From Mrakia gelida (Eukaryota > Basidiomycota > Tremellomycetes > Cystofilobasidiales > Mrakiaceae), in the NCBI GenBank assembly GCA_024345305.1, contig BRON01000002.1, positions 1,178,001 to 1,242,000 of the forward strand: a stretch of 64,000 nt of DNA, given 5' to 3'. Shown in pieces: positions 37,764-48,196 of this stretch. Within the stretch, counting starts at the first letter, position 1; every line of letters starts with the position of its first letter. A program made the position numbers and the translations under genes. The notes under the pieces were generated by a model. That model was not told the origin of the DNA. It ran no database searches and saw nothing but the letters and a program-made list of their open reading frames with translations.

Positions 37764-39463
37764 TTAGTACGCGACAGGCCATCCGCTTGAGAAGTCGAGA
37801 AGGTTGACTCCGAGAGTTGAGGTGGTAGCCGAGTACCAGTGCTGAAAGACACGGGAAGGGGACGAGAGACAACGTCAGTAAGTCGCGTCGTTCAAGTTTC
37901 GAAGGAGATCGTTCGACGAAGGGGAACGCACGTAGAAGTAGACCCATCCGTCGGCGTCGGCAAGGAGAGACCCTCCTCCTGGTCCGATGATCTGATATGA
38001 TGGGAAGAAGATGAGGTTAGTGAAGATGAAGAAGGAGAGAGGGGAGGGGGAAAGAATGGCGAGTCGAAGAGACGAACAGTTCCATGCGACGCCAGAACGA
38101 GCGTTCCTCTTCCCGAGTTGGCAGCGACGCCAGCTTGATCGACGTAGGTTCCTCCGATGGAGGTGGATCTCTGCGCAAAAATAACCCCCGTCTCAAATCA
38201 AGTCAGTTTCCAGGACGCGACGAACTGAGAGCGACGGAGAAAGAACGAAAGACGCGTCGACGCACCACAACTCTCGTATTGTAAGTCGACGAAAGTCCAG
38301 CGCAACAAGCGTCCCACGAGGTGAAGAGGTAGTAGTAAGATCCTTGCTTGATGAGGAACGAAGCCTCCTCGGCTCCTCCAGATCGAGTTGAAATCGTCTT
38401 CGCAGTCGCTCCCGACGCGAGCTTGCCAGTCGACGCGGAAAGGGAAAAGAGTTGGATCCCGTTGGACCAGGATCCGAGGGTGAGGTACCAGTTCGAGCCT
38501 TCGATGTAAAGGTGCTGTGAAGAAGAGAAACAGGGGATGGTGAGCGAGAGGGAGAAAGAAGCGGGATTTGGGAAGTCGACGCGTCGAGCGAGAGGACTCA
38601 CGGGGTCGATGGCGTTATAGGTTGAGGAGGTGGTGGTAGAGGTGACGAGCCCAGAGTAGGTCCAGGTTCCAGTCTTCCCAGTGGTAGATTGAGCCTGAGA
38701 GTCGAAGAAAGAACGGGGTGTCAGTTGAGCTTGAGGGGAGGGAAGAGCAACAAAGGAAACGCGACGGAGCTCACCAAAAAGATCGCACTGTTCTTCGAGC
38801 CGAAGGTCGAGGCAGAGAAGTAGAGCAAGAATTTTCCACCGACGTACTGGTCAAGGAGGATCTGGTTCAGTGTCTGCAAGTGCTGGTGGAGGCAACGAGG
38901 GAGTCAAACTGACGGTGATATCGCTGTCGTTCGTCAAAACAAAAAACAAACCGTCAGCTTCGATCTCTCCTCGGACAACGAAAGACTCACGGAGCCCAGA
39001 GGTCACCGTTGGACGTTCCGGTGTAAGCATCAGTAGCGGAAGGAGCTCCAGACGGGAAGACGGTCCCAGCAGCAGTCCAGGTCTAAGAGAGAACAAAGAA
39101 AGCAAGAGCGGGCCGGACGCTTCAGTTTCCTCGCGCGTCTTCGTCTCACTTCTACCGAGATGCATCAAGACGAGAGGTCAACTGACGATTCGATCCGTGG
39201 AAGTCCTGATGGGAAGACCTTGACCTACGAGAATGAGGAGAAGAGCTTTCAGCGAAGGCAGGAAGGGGAAGAGCGGCTTCGAAGCGAGAGGACGAACCAG
39301 TCGAAACCAGAATGTAGGTTCCGTCTGCTCCCTTCGCTACCGAAGGGTCGTGAACTCCAGTGATGGCTCCTTTGACTGTTCCTGGGTTGGGGTAGGCGTG
39401 AGCTCCAGAGACGGCGAGTAGAGCGCTGAGGGCGAGGGTGAAGACGTGTTGAAGACCGAGCAT
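37764..39463 (-). CDS. Endo-1,5-alpha-L-arabinanase, glycoside hydrolase family 43
   Basis: Secreted enzyme cutting alpha-1,5-arabinan side chains of pectin (GH43 knowledge). Exons 39463-39298, 39224-39187, 39082-38991, 38923-38914, 38873-38775, 38694-38602, 38514-38266, 38170-38078, 37991-37932 and 37841-37764 give 325 residues. Signal peptide: MLGLQHVFTLALSALLAVSG AHA. GH43 landmarks: GVHDPSVAKGADGTYILVST (catalytic base Asp), SNGDLWAPDIT, VGGKFLLYFSASTFGSKNSA, AIDPHLYIEG (auxiliary Asp), GGAEEASFLIKQGSYYYLF (acid Glu) and the end ADGWVYFYHWYS. Exon 38914-38923 is 10 nt and encodes the PDIT block. Together with the PL4 lyases this suggests growth on rhamnogalacturonan-I. Confidence 0.93.
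38914..38923 (-). other. 10-nt microexon of the GH43 arabinanase
   Basis: CGATATCACC lies between acceptor ACGACAG and donor GTCAGT. It completes WAPDIT, which is a conserved GH43 block, so the exon is well supported. Confidence 0.85.
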
Positions 39464-41370
39464 CGTGTGCGAGATGGGAGGAACGAGATGGTTGTTGGGA
39501 GGCAAGCTTTCAAATCCGCACGACGGTCTTTTTGAGAGCTGTTTTGGGAGCTAAGGAGATCTGTCAGGGGGTGAGTGCCTACGCAACGTGGCGCAATGGA
39601 ACGAACACGCGATCTGTAGAAGGGTGGGGAGGTCGGCGGAGAAGGGGAGGAGGGGAGAACTCAAACCCCCTTAGCGGGCGAAACGAGGTGTTCAGATTTT
39701 AGTTCGCGAGTGGGAACAGAACCTTCCCAACTAGAGGCAGAGATGGCAGAGCGGAGTTCAGGGAGGTGTAGATTCAGCTTGACGAGAGCAGGATCGGGGG
39801 AGAAAGGGAGAGAGGGACGGATGAGACGACAACCGACGACGACGCGTCTCTCTCGTTTCGTTGCCGGTGGTCAACGTCTGTAATTCTTCTCTTCCAGAGC
39901 TGCTGACTTTCTGACACTCGAGTGTCTGGTGTTTTTCCTTCTTCCATTCCGAGAGTTCTCGAGGAAACTTGCTTGTGAAGCGACGTCGCGGTGAGCTATC
40001 GTTGAACGCGTCGTCGTCGTCACTCTTGCTCGCGAGAAGTTTTCTTCGCTGGTGCACGCTCTCGAAGCATGCTTCTAAATGATCATAGATATGTAGTCCT
40101 ACGTCGAAGAAGGTGATAGAGAGAACAGAAGAGACGCTGGGAATTCCGAACGACAGGAAAAGCTGCTCGCTCGCAAAGCGTCGAGCAGCGATTCGTTCGA
40201 TTCGGGAAGAGCTGCGTCACTCAAGATCAGAGCTAAAAGTTCAGACTCGACAGTAAGAGGGCGGACGAATAAGCGGGCCAAACGTAAAGTCGGAATAGGG
40301 CAAAGAAAGGCGAAACGCGACCTTCACCAGCACAGTTCGAGAGTTCTCAGCATGTTTTCGAGCTTCGGATCTCTCGAGACTGTCAGGAGCGTCGAGTCAA
40401 GTCTCGTTTGGATCCAGAATTGATGAAAATAAGTTGAGAGAAGAGAAAAAGCGCGATGAGAAGAGACACGAGGGCGAGATGCGTTTCGATCGGAACCTAT
40501 CAGCTACAACTACGGCAGCTTGAGGCGTTCCTCCGAAGTGGCACCAAGCTTCTTTGATATGTACTCGAGTGCAGGGAAGATTTGAGGACCGGAAGGATAG
40601 GGGAGAACAGGAGAAAGAAGGAAGAGAAGAGCTCCTCGTCGCGTCGCGTCGCGTCACTCACCCGACCTCTCCTCCTACGCCTCTCTGTCAGAGCCGAGGA
40701 CGTCACCATGCACACTCCGTGGCTGCGAAGAAGGGACAAGAGGGGAGGAAGGGTGGTGTTGAAATGCTCGTAGAAGAAGGGTGAAAGACAAAGAGGAAGG
40801 CCATTCGAACTCAGAAGAACGCTGCCGAGACGAAGGACGCGTGATTCTGAGTCTCATACAGCGAGCTCGCGTCAAGCACATCTCTCTCCGCGAGACGGTA
40901 GGAGGAATAAAAGGTTAGAGGGGAATCGAAAGGAACGAGAAACAAGCGACGCGTGCCTCGGACTTGGTACTCAGCGCTCAAGAAGGCTGGAAGTCTACTG
41001 AGGACCCTCCGAACTTATGAGCACCAGATTCCAGTCGAGGGACGCTTAGCTCGTGGGCTCGAGGAACAGAAAAAAAGGGTGAAGGGACTGGGAGAGAACA
41101 GGAAGATGCGACCCAGAGGAAAGCTGGTCGAGATCAAGTAAACCGTCGTCGGAACGAATGACTCAGTTGAGATCGGCTTCCAGGGTCGCATCAGCCTATT
41201 CTCCCCCGCTCGGGAGGAAAGGAGAGCTGTCGAGGGAAGATTTCGATTACCTCTCGTTCCTGAAGAAACGAAGAGGGGACAGGAGAGAGAAGGACGAAGA
41301 AAGAAAGAGAGAAAGAAAGAACGACGGTCCCTCGAAGCCTCTCCGCTCACTCGAGCCCGCCGATGCTCTG

Positions 41371-41563
41371 CGCACAGGATGGCTTCGAGGGAGGGGGCCT
41401 GTCGAGGGAAGAGAAGGGTCGCTCACCTGTCTCTTGATCGGAAGAAAAGAAGAGGGGAAGAAGAGAGGAGAAGAAAGCAAAGGGAGGAGGGAAGACGATT
41501 CCTCGACCGCCACCTTCCAGTCGAGCCCTCCAGTGCTGTATATTCGCACAGGATGGCTTCGAG
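41371..41563 (+). repeat. 19-nt direct repeat pair
   Basis: CGCACAGGATGGCTTCGAG occurs at 41371-41389 and 41545-41563. A related TCGAGCCC tract lies upstream of each copy, which suggests a decayed local duplication. Confidence 0.6.
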
Positions 41564-41663
41564 CTCGAATGGAGTTTGAGGGAAAGGTCTTTTCCTCAAT
41601 AAACGAGAAACTGAAGCGAAGAGGGAGAAAGGAAAGGGAAGGGAAGAGAAGGGAAGGGGAAAC

Positions 41664-41832
41664 GGTGGAGCGCTCCACCCTTCCGCTCTTGTTCTTTCGT
41701 TCGACCTCTGAGCCCGAAAGCATCTCGAGCGCACTTCTTCCCTCCTGCGAGGGGAGAGAGGAGAAGAGAAGTGCGCTCGGAGGGGATCACGAGCTAGAGG
41801 AAGAACGGAAGAAGCGAAGAGGAGCTCGTGAT
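41664..41832. repeat. Cluster of three inverted repeats
   Basis: First, a 16-bp perfect palindrome at 41664-41679 (GGTGGAGCGCTCCACC). Second, arms of 12 bp at 41727-41738 and 41767-41778 (GAGCGCACTTCT and its complement). Third, arms of 10 bp at 41786-41795 and 41823-41832 (ATCACGAGCT and its complement). Confidence 0.65.
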
Positions 41833-42083
41833 GGTTGGGTGGCGAACGAACGAGCTGACGAAAGTTCATTTTCCGAGGGCGGAGCGAGGGCGGGTTAGTA
41901 ACCCTCTCAAGACAACGACGCGCAGTCGCCCGCCTCTTTGAACCCAACTCCCGAACCCAGCCCAAAGGAAAGAGAGGTTGTGAACGTCCATCCCATCGGA
42001 TCCATCGCGTCTCCTCCCCTCCCTCTCCCATCCACCTCCCAACCACTTCCCAAACCGCCTCCCTCCCTCGCAAGCCCGTCTCC

Positions 42084-43334
42084 CTACTTCCCAACCGGCT
42101 TCTCCGAAAGGTGCTTCAACTTCTCGAGCTGCTCGGAAAGGTTGGTATCGTACCCCTTCCCCCTCATCTCCTCCACGAGCTCGATGGTCTGTCCGTCGTC
42201 CGTCAGGAGTTTGAAACGGAGGACTTGGAAGGCTGCGTTTTTGGTTGGTCTGGAGAGGTGGAGTGGGTGGGTGGGGGAGGGGAGGGTGAGGGGAGGAGGG
42301 GGGGAGTTGGTTAGCGGGTGGGTTGAGTTGAGGTAAACGAAGAAGCGCAACGACGCGAATCGAGTTTTGGCCTCACCGAATCGACGTGAAGTAAACTCTT
42401 CCAGTGTTGTTGAGCCCCTTGATCCGGAAGGAGAGATCGGCTTTTCCTTTCAGAACGTTGATCTACACGCGACGAAGGAGCGAAACGAAAAAGGTCAGCT
42501 CTTCGAAGTCGTTCGAGCTCACCACCTCTCCCCTTCCCCTCCCTCCCCCCGTCCACTCCTCCGCCCCCTCCCCCCATCCCGCATTCAGAACCAAAGCGAA
42601 ACGTTATCACTCACACTCCCCTCAATATGAGGATCCCCTCCCGTCCACCACGTACTCTCCAACCTGATCCCTTCTCCGAGGATGCCCTCGACCTTGTCCG
42701 ACGTCCTGAGGACGTACATCACTTGTCGGAACACGGACGAGGTGAGTTTCTCCTCGTTGGTGACGTGGACGAGGAAGGCTGAGCAGAGGACTCCGGTGAT
42801 GACGAAGGCGGCGATGACTGAGTACACGAAGGAAGAAGGGGGCAGGAGGTTAGGAAAGGAGAGGAAGGGAGGGGAAGAGGTGCGAAGGAGGAAGACGGAC
42901 GTTGGTACTTTTGAGTCTGTGAGATCGATCGAAAGCAAACGAGTTGGTTAGTGATCTGTATCTATAGCTGGTCGTCGAGAATGGTATGCGAAGAGGCAAG
43001 ATCGTCTGGTACTAACCATGATATTTGGCAGAGGTCTGAGTTTCTCTGCGACGTTCAATCTCACTGGATGACTCCAGGTCTTGGGTCTCGCTGGAACGAA
43101 ATGAGAAGAAGGGTTCGAAGCTGGGATAGCGACGTCCCCGCTCCGAGGTGTTATCGTACGACGAGCTGCTGCTGACGAGGAGGAGGAGGAAGGGGAGTCG
43201 GAAGGGGAAGCAGCGGCGGTTGAGGAGGAGGAAGATCGAAGGAGGTGAAGGCAAGGCGAGGAGGACGAGAGTCGAAGAGGAGCTTTTCCTTTGGTGCAGC
43301 TGCTGAGGAAAGGGAGGAGGGAGGAGCGGGACAT
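42084..43334 (-). CDS. COA1-like cytochrome c oxidase assembly factor
   Basis: Mitochondrial inner-membrane protein of the Coa1/Tim21-like type, which acts with Cox1 early in complex IV assembly (family knowledge). Exons 43334-43017, 42916-42901 (16 nt), 42817-42615, 42462-42377 and 42249-42084 give 262 residues. The long N-terminus MSRSSLLPFLSSCTKGKAPL... is rich in Ser and Arg, a presequence. Then comes one membrane span (LIAAFVITGVLCSAFLVHV) and a soluble domain: FRQVMYVLRTSDKVEGILGE, ESTWWTGGDPHIEGS, INVLKGKADLSFRIKG, GRVYFTSIRP and VLRFKLLTDDGQTIEL. The inward-facing block GKADLSFRIKG...GRVYFTSIR is the Coa1 signature I rely on. The protein ends LEKLKHLSEKPVGK. Confidence 0.78.
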
Positions 43335-43576
43335 GGCTGAGGAAGTAGAGGAGGTATAGAGATTTCGATGGGTGGTGGTTGTTGAGATCTGAGTGCTCGT
43401 TGGTCGTCCTCCTCCCCTTGAAGGAGAGAGTCCTCTGCGGACCCAAACTGAAAAGTCGTCCCTCCCACCTCTCGTGTCCTCCCTTCCTCTCTTCAAACCG
43501 CCAGCCTCCTCCTCCTCTTCCTTTCTCGGTTCCTTCAGCTTTCTCACAAGCTCCCTCCCCTTCCCTCCTTACCAAA
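43335..43576. promoter_or_regulatory. Bidirectional promoter COA1-like / eIF3i
   Basis: 242 bp between divergent starts, holding both 5' UTRs. Purine-rich on one side and pyrimidine-rich on the other; no core motif recognised. Confidence 0.5.
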
Positions 43577-45660
43577 ATGGTGAGCTTTCGAATCGAGTCT
43601 TGGGTGTGAGAGGATGGAGAGCGAGGCAGACGAGAGAGAAGAGCTCACGTTCGATTTCGTTGTTCTCCCCCTTCCTTCCAGCGACCCATTCTCCTCCAAG
43701 GTCAGCTTCAATCCCTCTGGCCTCGTTCTCAGCTCGTACGGGAGCTCCAAGCTGACTTCTACTTTGCTGTATCTTCCAGGACACGAGCGATCTCTCACTC
43801 AGGTTGTCTACAACGCCGACGGTGACCTTCTCTTCTCTTGCTCAAAGGACCATGTCATCAACGCTTGGTTCGTTCAATCCTCCTCACTCTCACTCTTGTG
43901 CTCTAACACGAGCTCATCGTCTTCCCTCGCGTCTGTTCTATCTTATCCAGGTACTCTCACAACGGAGAGCGACTCGGGACTTACAACGGCCACAACGGAA
44001 CCATCTGGTCGGTCGCTGTCGACTCAAAGTCAGAGTTCCTCCTCTCAGCCTCAGCCGACAACACAATGAAGCTGTGGCAGGTCGCGACGGGGAAGTGTCT
44101 CTACACCTGGGAGTTCCCTACAGCCGTGAAGAGGGTCGCTTGGAAGTGAGTCGCGTCGAGCTCGAAGGAAGGAGAAGGGGGGAAAGGGAAGGAGAAGGAG
44201 GTCGAGCTCGAGCTGACTTTTTCCCTTCCCTTCCCCTTCCTCCTTCGTTCTTGCCTTGTTTTCGCGTTCCTGTAGCGAGGACGATACCCTCTTCCTTTCC
44301 ATCACCGAGCAGCGTTCAGGATTCCAGGGAGCCGTTCGAGTGCACGAGGTTAACAGGTCGTCCCCGACAGATCGTTCGTCCCAAACCTCCCTTTCTCCCT
44401 TTCCCCTTCCCTCCTTCTCGTCTCGTCTTGCTCACCATCTTCCTCCTCCACCTCTCTTCATCACAACCTCACTCTCCTCCTACTCTTCACCTTTCCTCCT
44501 CGAATCCATCTCCCAATTCACCCGCCCTCGCCTTCCACAGAACCCTCCGACCCCATCCTCGAGTTCAACCCCATCGGCTCCAAAGCCACCGTCGCCGCCT
44601 TCGCTCCTCTCTCCCAAACCATCCTCACAGGTCACGAATCAGGCAAGGTCGCCATCTTCGACGCCAAGACTGGGGAAGAGCTCATGGGGAACGAGAAGGC
44701 TCACTCGGGTCAGGTCACGGATATCCAGCTCTCCCAGGATGGAACTTACTTCGTTACGAGCTCGAAGGATAAGAGCGCGAGGGTGAGTGGCTACGACGAA
44801 TTCTGGGTTGGGTTTGGGTGGTTGGGCGGGTGGGGCTGGGTGGGGTGAGAGACGGGGGTGGGAGGTGGACGACGAGACTGGACGAGAGCTCAAAACGCGA
44901 AGCTGACTTTTCCCCTTCCTTCTCGCCCCTCAGCTCCACCGAACCGACGACCTGATGGTCCTCAAAACTTTCCCTACCAACACTCCCCTCAACTCTGCAT
45001 CCATCACACCCGGACGACCTTACGTGAGTTTTTGCTAACTTCTGCTCGCGCGACGACCTCGCGACCTACTCTTCTTTCGCGCCTGCCTTCCCCTCTTCCT
45101 TCGCTGACCCCCTTCCTCCCACCCCGCTCGTTCCACAGGTCATTCTCGGAGGAGGACAGGACGCCATGTCCGTCACGACCACGTCGCAGCGACAGGGGAA
45201 ATTCGAGGCTCGGTTCTGGCATCGCGTGTTGGAGGAGGAGGTCGGTAGGGTTAGAGGTCATTTGTGAGTCCTCCATTCGTTTCTGCGTCCTTCCGAGGGT
45301 CACGTCTCGTCTCGAGCACTTGCTCGTCCATGCACCCGCGCGAAGACCCCTCCGAACGCGCTGAAGTCGAACCTCAACTGACCTCGTTTCGCTCGTCTCC
45401 TTCGTTTCGCAGCGGTCCCCTGAACACCGTCGCCGTTCACCCTTCTGGAAAGTCGTTCGCGTCGGGGGGTGAGGATGGTTACATTCGATTGCATTGGGTG
45501 AGTCGGCGAACCTTCCTTCTTTGCTCCCTCCCACTCGCTCGAGCTCGACGCGTGAACCCAAAACTGACCAAACTGACTTCCCCCTTCGCGTTTTCGTTTC
45601 CAGTTCGACGAGTCGTACTTCCGTTCGAGGCCTTTCGGAGAGCTGGAGCCTGAGGAGTAG
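43577..45660 (+). CDS. TIF34: Translation initiation factor eIF3 subunit i (TIF34), WD40 protein
   Basis: Seven-bladed WD40 subunit of eIF3 (family knowledge). Exons: 43577-43579 (only the ATG), 43682-43700, 43780-43867, 43951-44145, 44276-44373, 44541-44782, 44934-45023, 45139-45263, 45413-45497 and 45604-45660; total 333 residues, the normal length. Reads [115 protein letters not shown], and near the end [20 protein letters not shown] and [16 protein letters not shown]. All introns keep phase. Shares a divergent promoter with the COA1-like gene. Confidence 0.95.
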
Positions 45661-46309
45661 ATTTTTCTCTCTTGACGGGCAGAAGGGTGAAGGGAGGGTT
45701 GAGCGGGAGAGAAGAGGAGCGATGGCAGATGGGTCGTATCTTTGGTTGATGTCGCACTTAAAAACTTGAAACGATACGCTATGGGGTTTCGCCCTTTTGG
45801 ATCTGCTTGCGCCTTCTGGTTGAGAGCTTGAGTCGCGCGAGATCGAGAGTCTCAAGCGAAGGACGAGAGGACGAGAGACGTTTGTGAGACGCGTCGCGTT
45901 TCTTCGGTCCCCAACTCCCCTTTCTCCTTCACCGGGGCTCTACTTTCATGCACTGTACTGCTCATCAGCGTCCCCAATCCCTCAGCCCGCGCGGTGGGGA
46001 GCGAAACCAAAAGCTGAGGTGAGTGCGGGGTGAGAACGCGCGCGACGGAGAAACCAAACGTCCTCCTCCCCTCCGCTCGCTACTTCCACCCCCTCCCCCC
46101 TACCCAATCCGACTATCTCCATCTCCCCGACTCCACCGAACCCTGGTCAACATCCCCCGCGGACATGACGGAACGGATGAGTCGTTCGTGCTTTTCCAAA
46201 TTTGAGGGAGCGCGGCGAGGAGGAGCTGACTCGTTTTGCTCGCTCGCTGCTTTCTTTCAACCACGACCTTCCCATCTCACCTCATCCCTCCCTTTCAAAC
46301 TCGACTACA
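45661..46309. other. Intergenic region after eIF3i
   Basis: 649 bp; 3' UTR of eIF3i and upstream region of a small Ser-rich frame. No RNA gene recognised. Confidence 0.5.
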
Positions 46310-46837
46310 ATGTGCACCAACAAGTCCTGCATCCGTCGTAACACAACCCTCGTCTCTTCTACTCCCTCACTCCTCACTCCTCGACTCGACTCGATGGAAA
46401 CTTCCACCTCGACCACCACCAAATCCTGGATCCTCCTCTCCTCCCACGCTACCCAGTCTTCCTCCTCTTCTTCATCGGTGAAGGCTCTCTCTTCTGCAAA
46501 AGAGGCGGCTGCTGTTCAGAAAACAAAGCTCGTCGTCGCAGTTGGACGACCGTCGACTCCTCCCCTCGCGCCTCCCTCCTCCTCAACCTTTACCCTCACC
46601 CTCCCATGCCCGAGATGCAGCAATCACCACTCCTCCTCCCACCCCCCATCTCGAGCATCGGCGTCGTTCTCCCTCCCCTCCCTCTCACAACCCTCCTCGA
46701 CGGCGTCGTCCCCTCACCTCCTCACTCCTCCGAACGGGACTGTTGTTACTGGGATGGGGAAGGAGGGAGTACATGTGGATACGCCTCGTCCGGAGCTCGA
46801 GGTGTCATCGACGTCGTCCTACTTTGGTCGTTACTGA
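46310..46837 (+). CDS. Small Ser/Thr/Pro-rich hypothetical protein
   Basis: A single 175-codon frame from an ATG in a good context (CTACAATGTGC). It starts MCTNKSCIRRNTTL and is more than 30% Ser and Thr, with two CxxC-like spots (CTNKSC near the N-terminus and CPRC in the middle) that could bind zinc. It ends SSTSSYFGRY. A donor (GTGAGT) follows the stop immediately, so a spliced alternative is possible. No family recognised. Base composition alone could yield such a frame here, so the gene is tentative. Confidence 0.4.
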   Translation: MCTNKSCIRRNTTLVSSTPSLLTPRLDSMETSTSTTTKSWILLSSHATQSSSSSSSVKALSSAKEAAAVQKTKLVVAVGRPSTPPLAPPSSSTFTLTLPCPRCSNHHSSSHPPSRASASFSLPSLSQPSSTASSPHLLTPPNGTVVTGMGKEGVHVDTPRPELEVSSTSSYFGRY

Positions 46838-47514
46838 GGTGAGTCGCGTTTGACTCGTCGCGTCCAGCTGTTGGTGAACCCGAGCGCTGACTCGCGTTGC
46901 TTCTTTGTTTCACCTGAAAGATTGCACAGAGCGTGTTGAGCGAGGTCGAAGGGATGATGATGGATGAAGGGAGTGGTGTTCGTGCGCAAGAGGGACTCGG
47001 CGAACGAAGGGAAAAGAACGCCGCGTCTCGTCGGAGGAGGAGGGAGAGCGCGGTTGGACTCATTGACTTAGATAGAGCTTCTGGTGATGCATAATTAGGC
47101 GTAGTCGCATCTTAGAGAATGAACAGCCTGCCCACTGTGAAGATGAGAAAGAGAAAAGTCAGCGGCGAGAAGCAAAAAGGAGGTTCGGCGCGACGTGAGT
47201 TGAGCCTGCTTTCGATAAGGCACGTTGCGAGGGGTTTCAAGAGACTAGCTCGGACTCACTCATAGAAGAAGGATAGAAGAGGTGCAGCCCAGTCCTCTTA
47301 CCCACACCTCCGGAGCCGACCAGACCCAATCCAAGTAGAGCAGGAAAGGACGGTGCGGTTGCGGGCTTCCCTGAGTCACCCTCAGGTGCTCTCTCCTTCA
47401 GTCTCCATGGCAAAGTATACCATGACACCCCCCAAGGAGTGCTGATTCTTCTACTTCGCCTCAGAACCAAAAGCAGAACGCTGCAGGCTCAGAGCCATCA
47501 ACAGCAAAAATAAA
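46838..47514. other. Intergenic region 3' of the Ser-rich frame and of tRNA-Ile
   Basis: Contains short open frames on the minus strand without a usable ATG (see rejected list). It includes the 3' flank of the tRNA gene. No clear gene. Confidence 0.45.
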
Positions 47515-47589
47515 TGACCAATGTGGGGATCGAACCCAAGACCTTGGCGTTATTAGCACCACGCTCTAAACCAACTGAGCTAATCGGTC
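47515..47589 (-). tRNA. tRNA-Ile (anticodon AAU)
   Basis: On the minus strand: acceptor arm GACCGAT pairs with ATTGGTC at the 3' end (7 bp including one G-T). The D arm is GCTCAGTTGGTTTAGAGC, the anticodon loop CTAATAA holds AAT (read as IAU), and the T loop is TTCGATC. No intron. It matches eukaryotic tRNA-Ile(AAU). Its 5' part is inside the inverted repeat described below. Confidence 0.93.
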
Positions 47590-47905
47590 TATGCTACAAG
47601 GTTCAAAGTTAGGGTATAAGAAGCCCACCCTCGCTCGCCTTCGTCGCCTCTCCTCTTCGCCAGCTCTGAGAGGGAGGGGGGAGAGACGTGTTTTGCCGTT
47701 CTGCTTTTTCCCTTTGAGGGCGCTGGTCTCAGTATTCGAGTTTGGCAGACGTGGTAGTCATCGTAAGGGCTCGAGGCTGGGACTTGCGAATTGAAGAAGG
47801 AGCAGGGGAAAAAAAACAGGGAAGGACGCGAGCGCCGAAAGTCAAACGCGTTCGCGAGCTCAACCTTCCCTCCTTCCTTCCTCCTTCTTCCTTCAACCAC
47901 TTCCC
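47530..47905 (+). repeat. Inverted repeat, left copy (376 bp)
   Basis: Reverse complement of 53841-54215. By eye the only difference is one base in a poly-A run (8 A here, 7 T there). It covers the 5' four-fifths of tRNA-Ile plus the 5' flank. Identity ends abruptly at both edges: TTCGA in the tRNA T loop, and CACTTCCC on the other side. Confidence 0.92.
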
Positions 47906-48196
47906 GCTCTCTCTGCCCCCTCGCACCTGCCCCCTATTTTTTCATCGGATGGGCGCGAGGCCGGACTTGGGAAGTCAGGCGGAACTCCAGTCGGGGGGGA
48001 TGAGGGATGCGCGTCGAGCTCAAATCGATTCAGTCTCTCCCTTCGTTTCGATGTTCTCTTCCAGCCTTCGTTCTTCCCCCTTGTCCCTTCGGTCTTGCAG
48101 CTAGCCCGGCTAAAGCTGCCTAATTCCATCTTCGTTGAAAGCGTTTCTAAGTAACAGAGCGAATCGACGCGTCCTCCTCCCCTCCGTTCTTCCCAT
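47906..48196. other. Inner edge of the inverted block, 3' of DSD1
   Basis: About 290 bp between the repeat and the DSD1 stop codon. No gene recognised; it should include the DSD1 3' UTR. Confidence 0.45.

Larger units (their letters stand above)
39464..42083. other. 2.6-kb gene-poor region
   Basis: The longest stretch without a recognisable gene in the window. It begins with the arabinanase promoter. Parts (about 40560-41700) are strongly purine-rich on the plus strand and give long but low-complexity Arg/Glu/Lys open frames that I do not accept as genes. It contains a 19-nt direct repeat and three inverted repeats, listed separately. Confidence 0.6.

Noticed and set aside
41158..41898. 246-codon open frame in the gene-poor island
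   Set aside because: Extremely rich in Arg, Glu, Lys and Ser because of a purine-rich strand; long frames on the opposite strand overlap it, and no motif or intron pattern supports it.
47107..47470. Minus-strand spliced frame ending HLFYPSSMMGRLFIL
   Set aside because: A junction can be built (GTGAGT donor, TTCACAG acceptor), but the frame lacks a usable ATG and matches no family I know.
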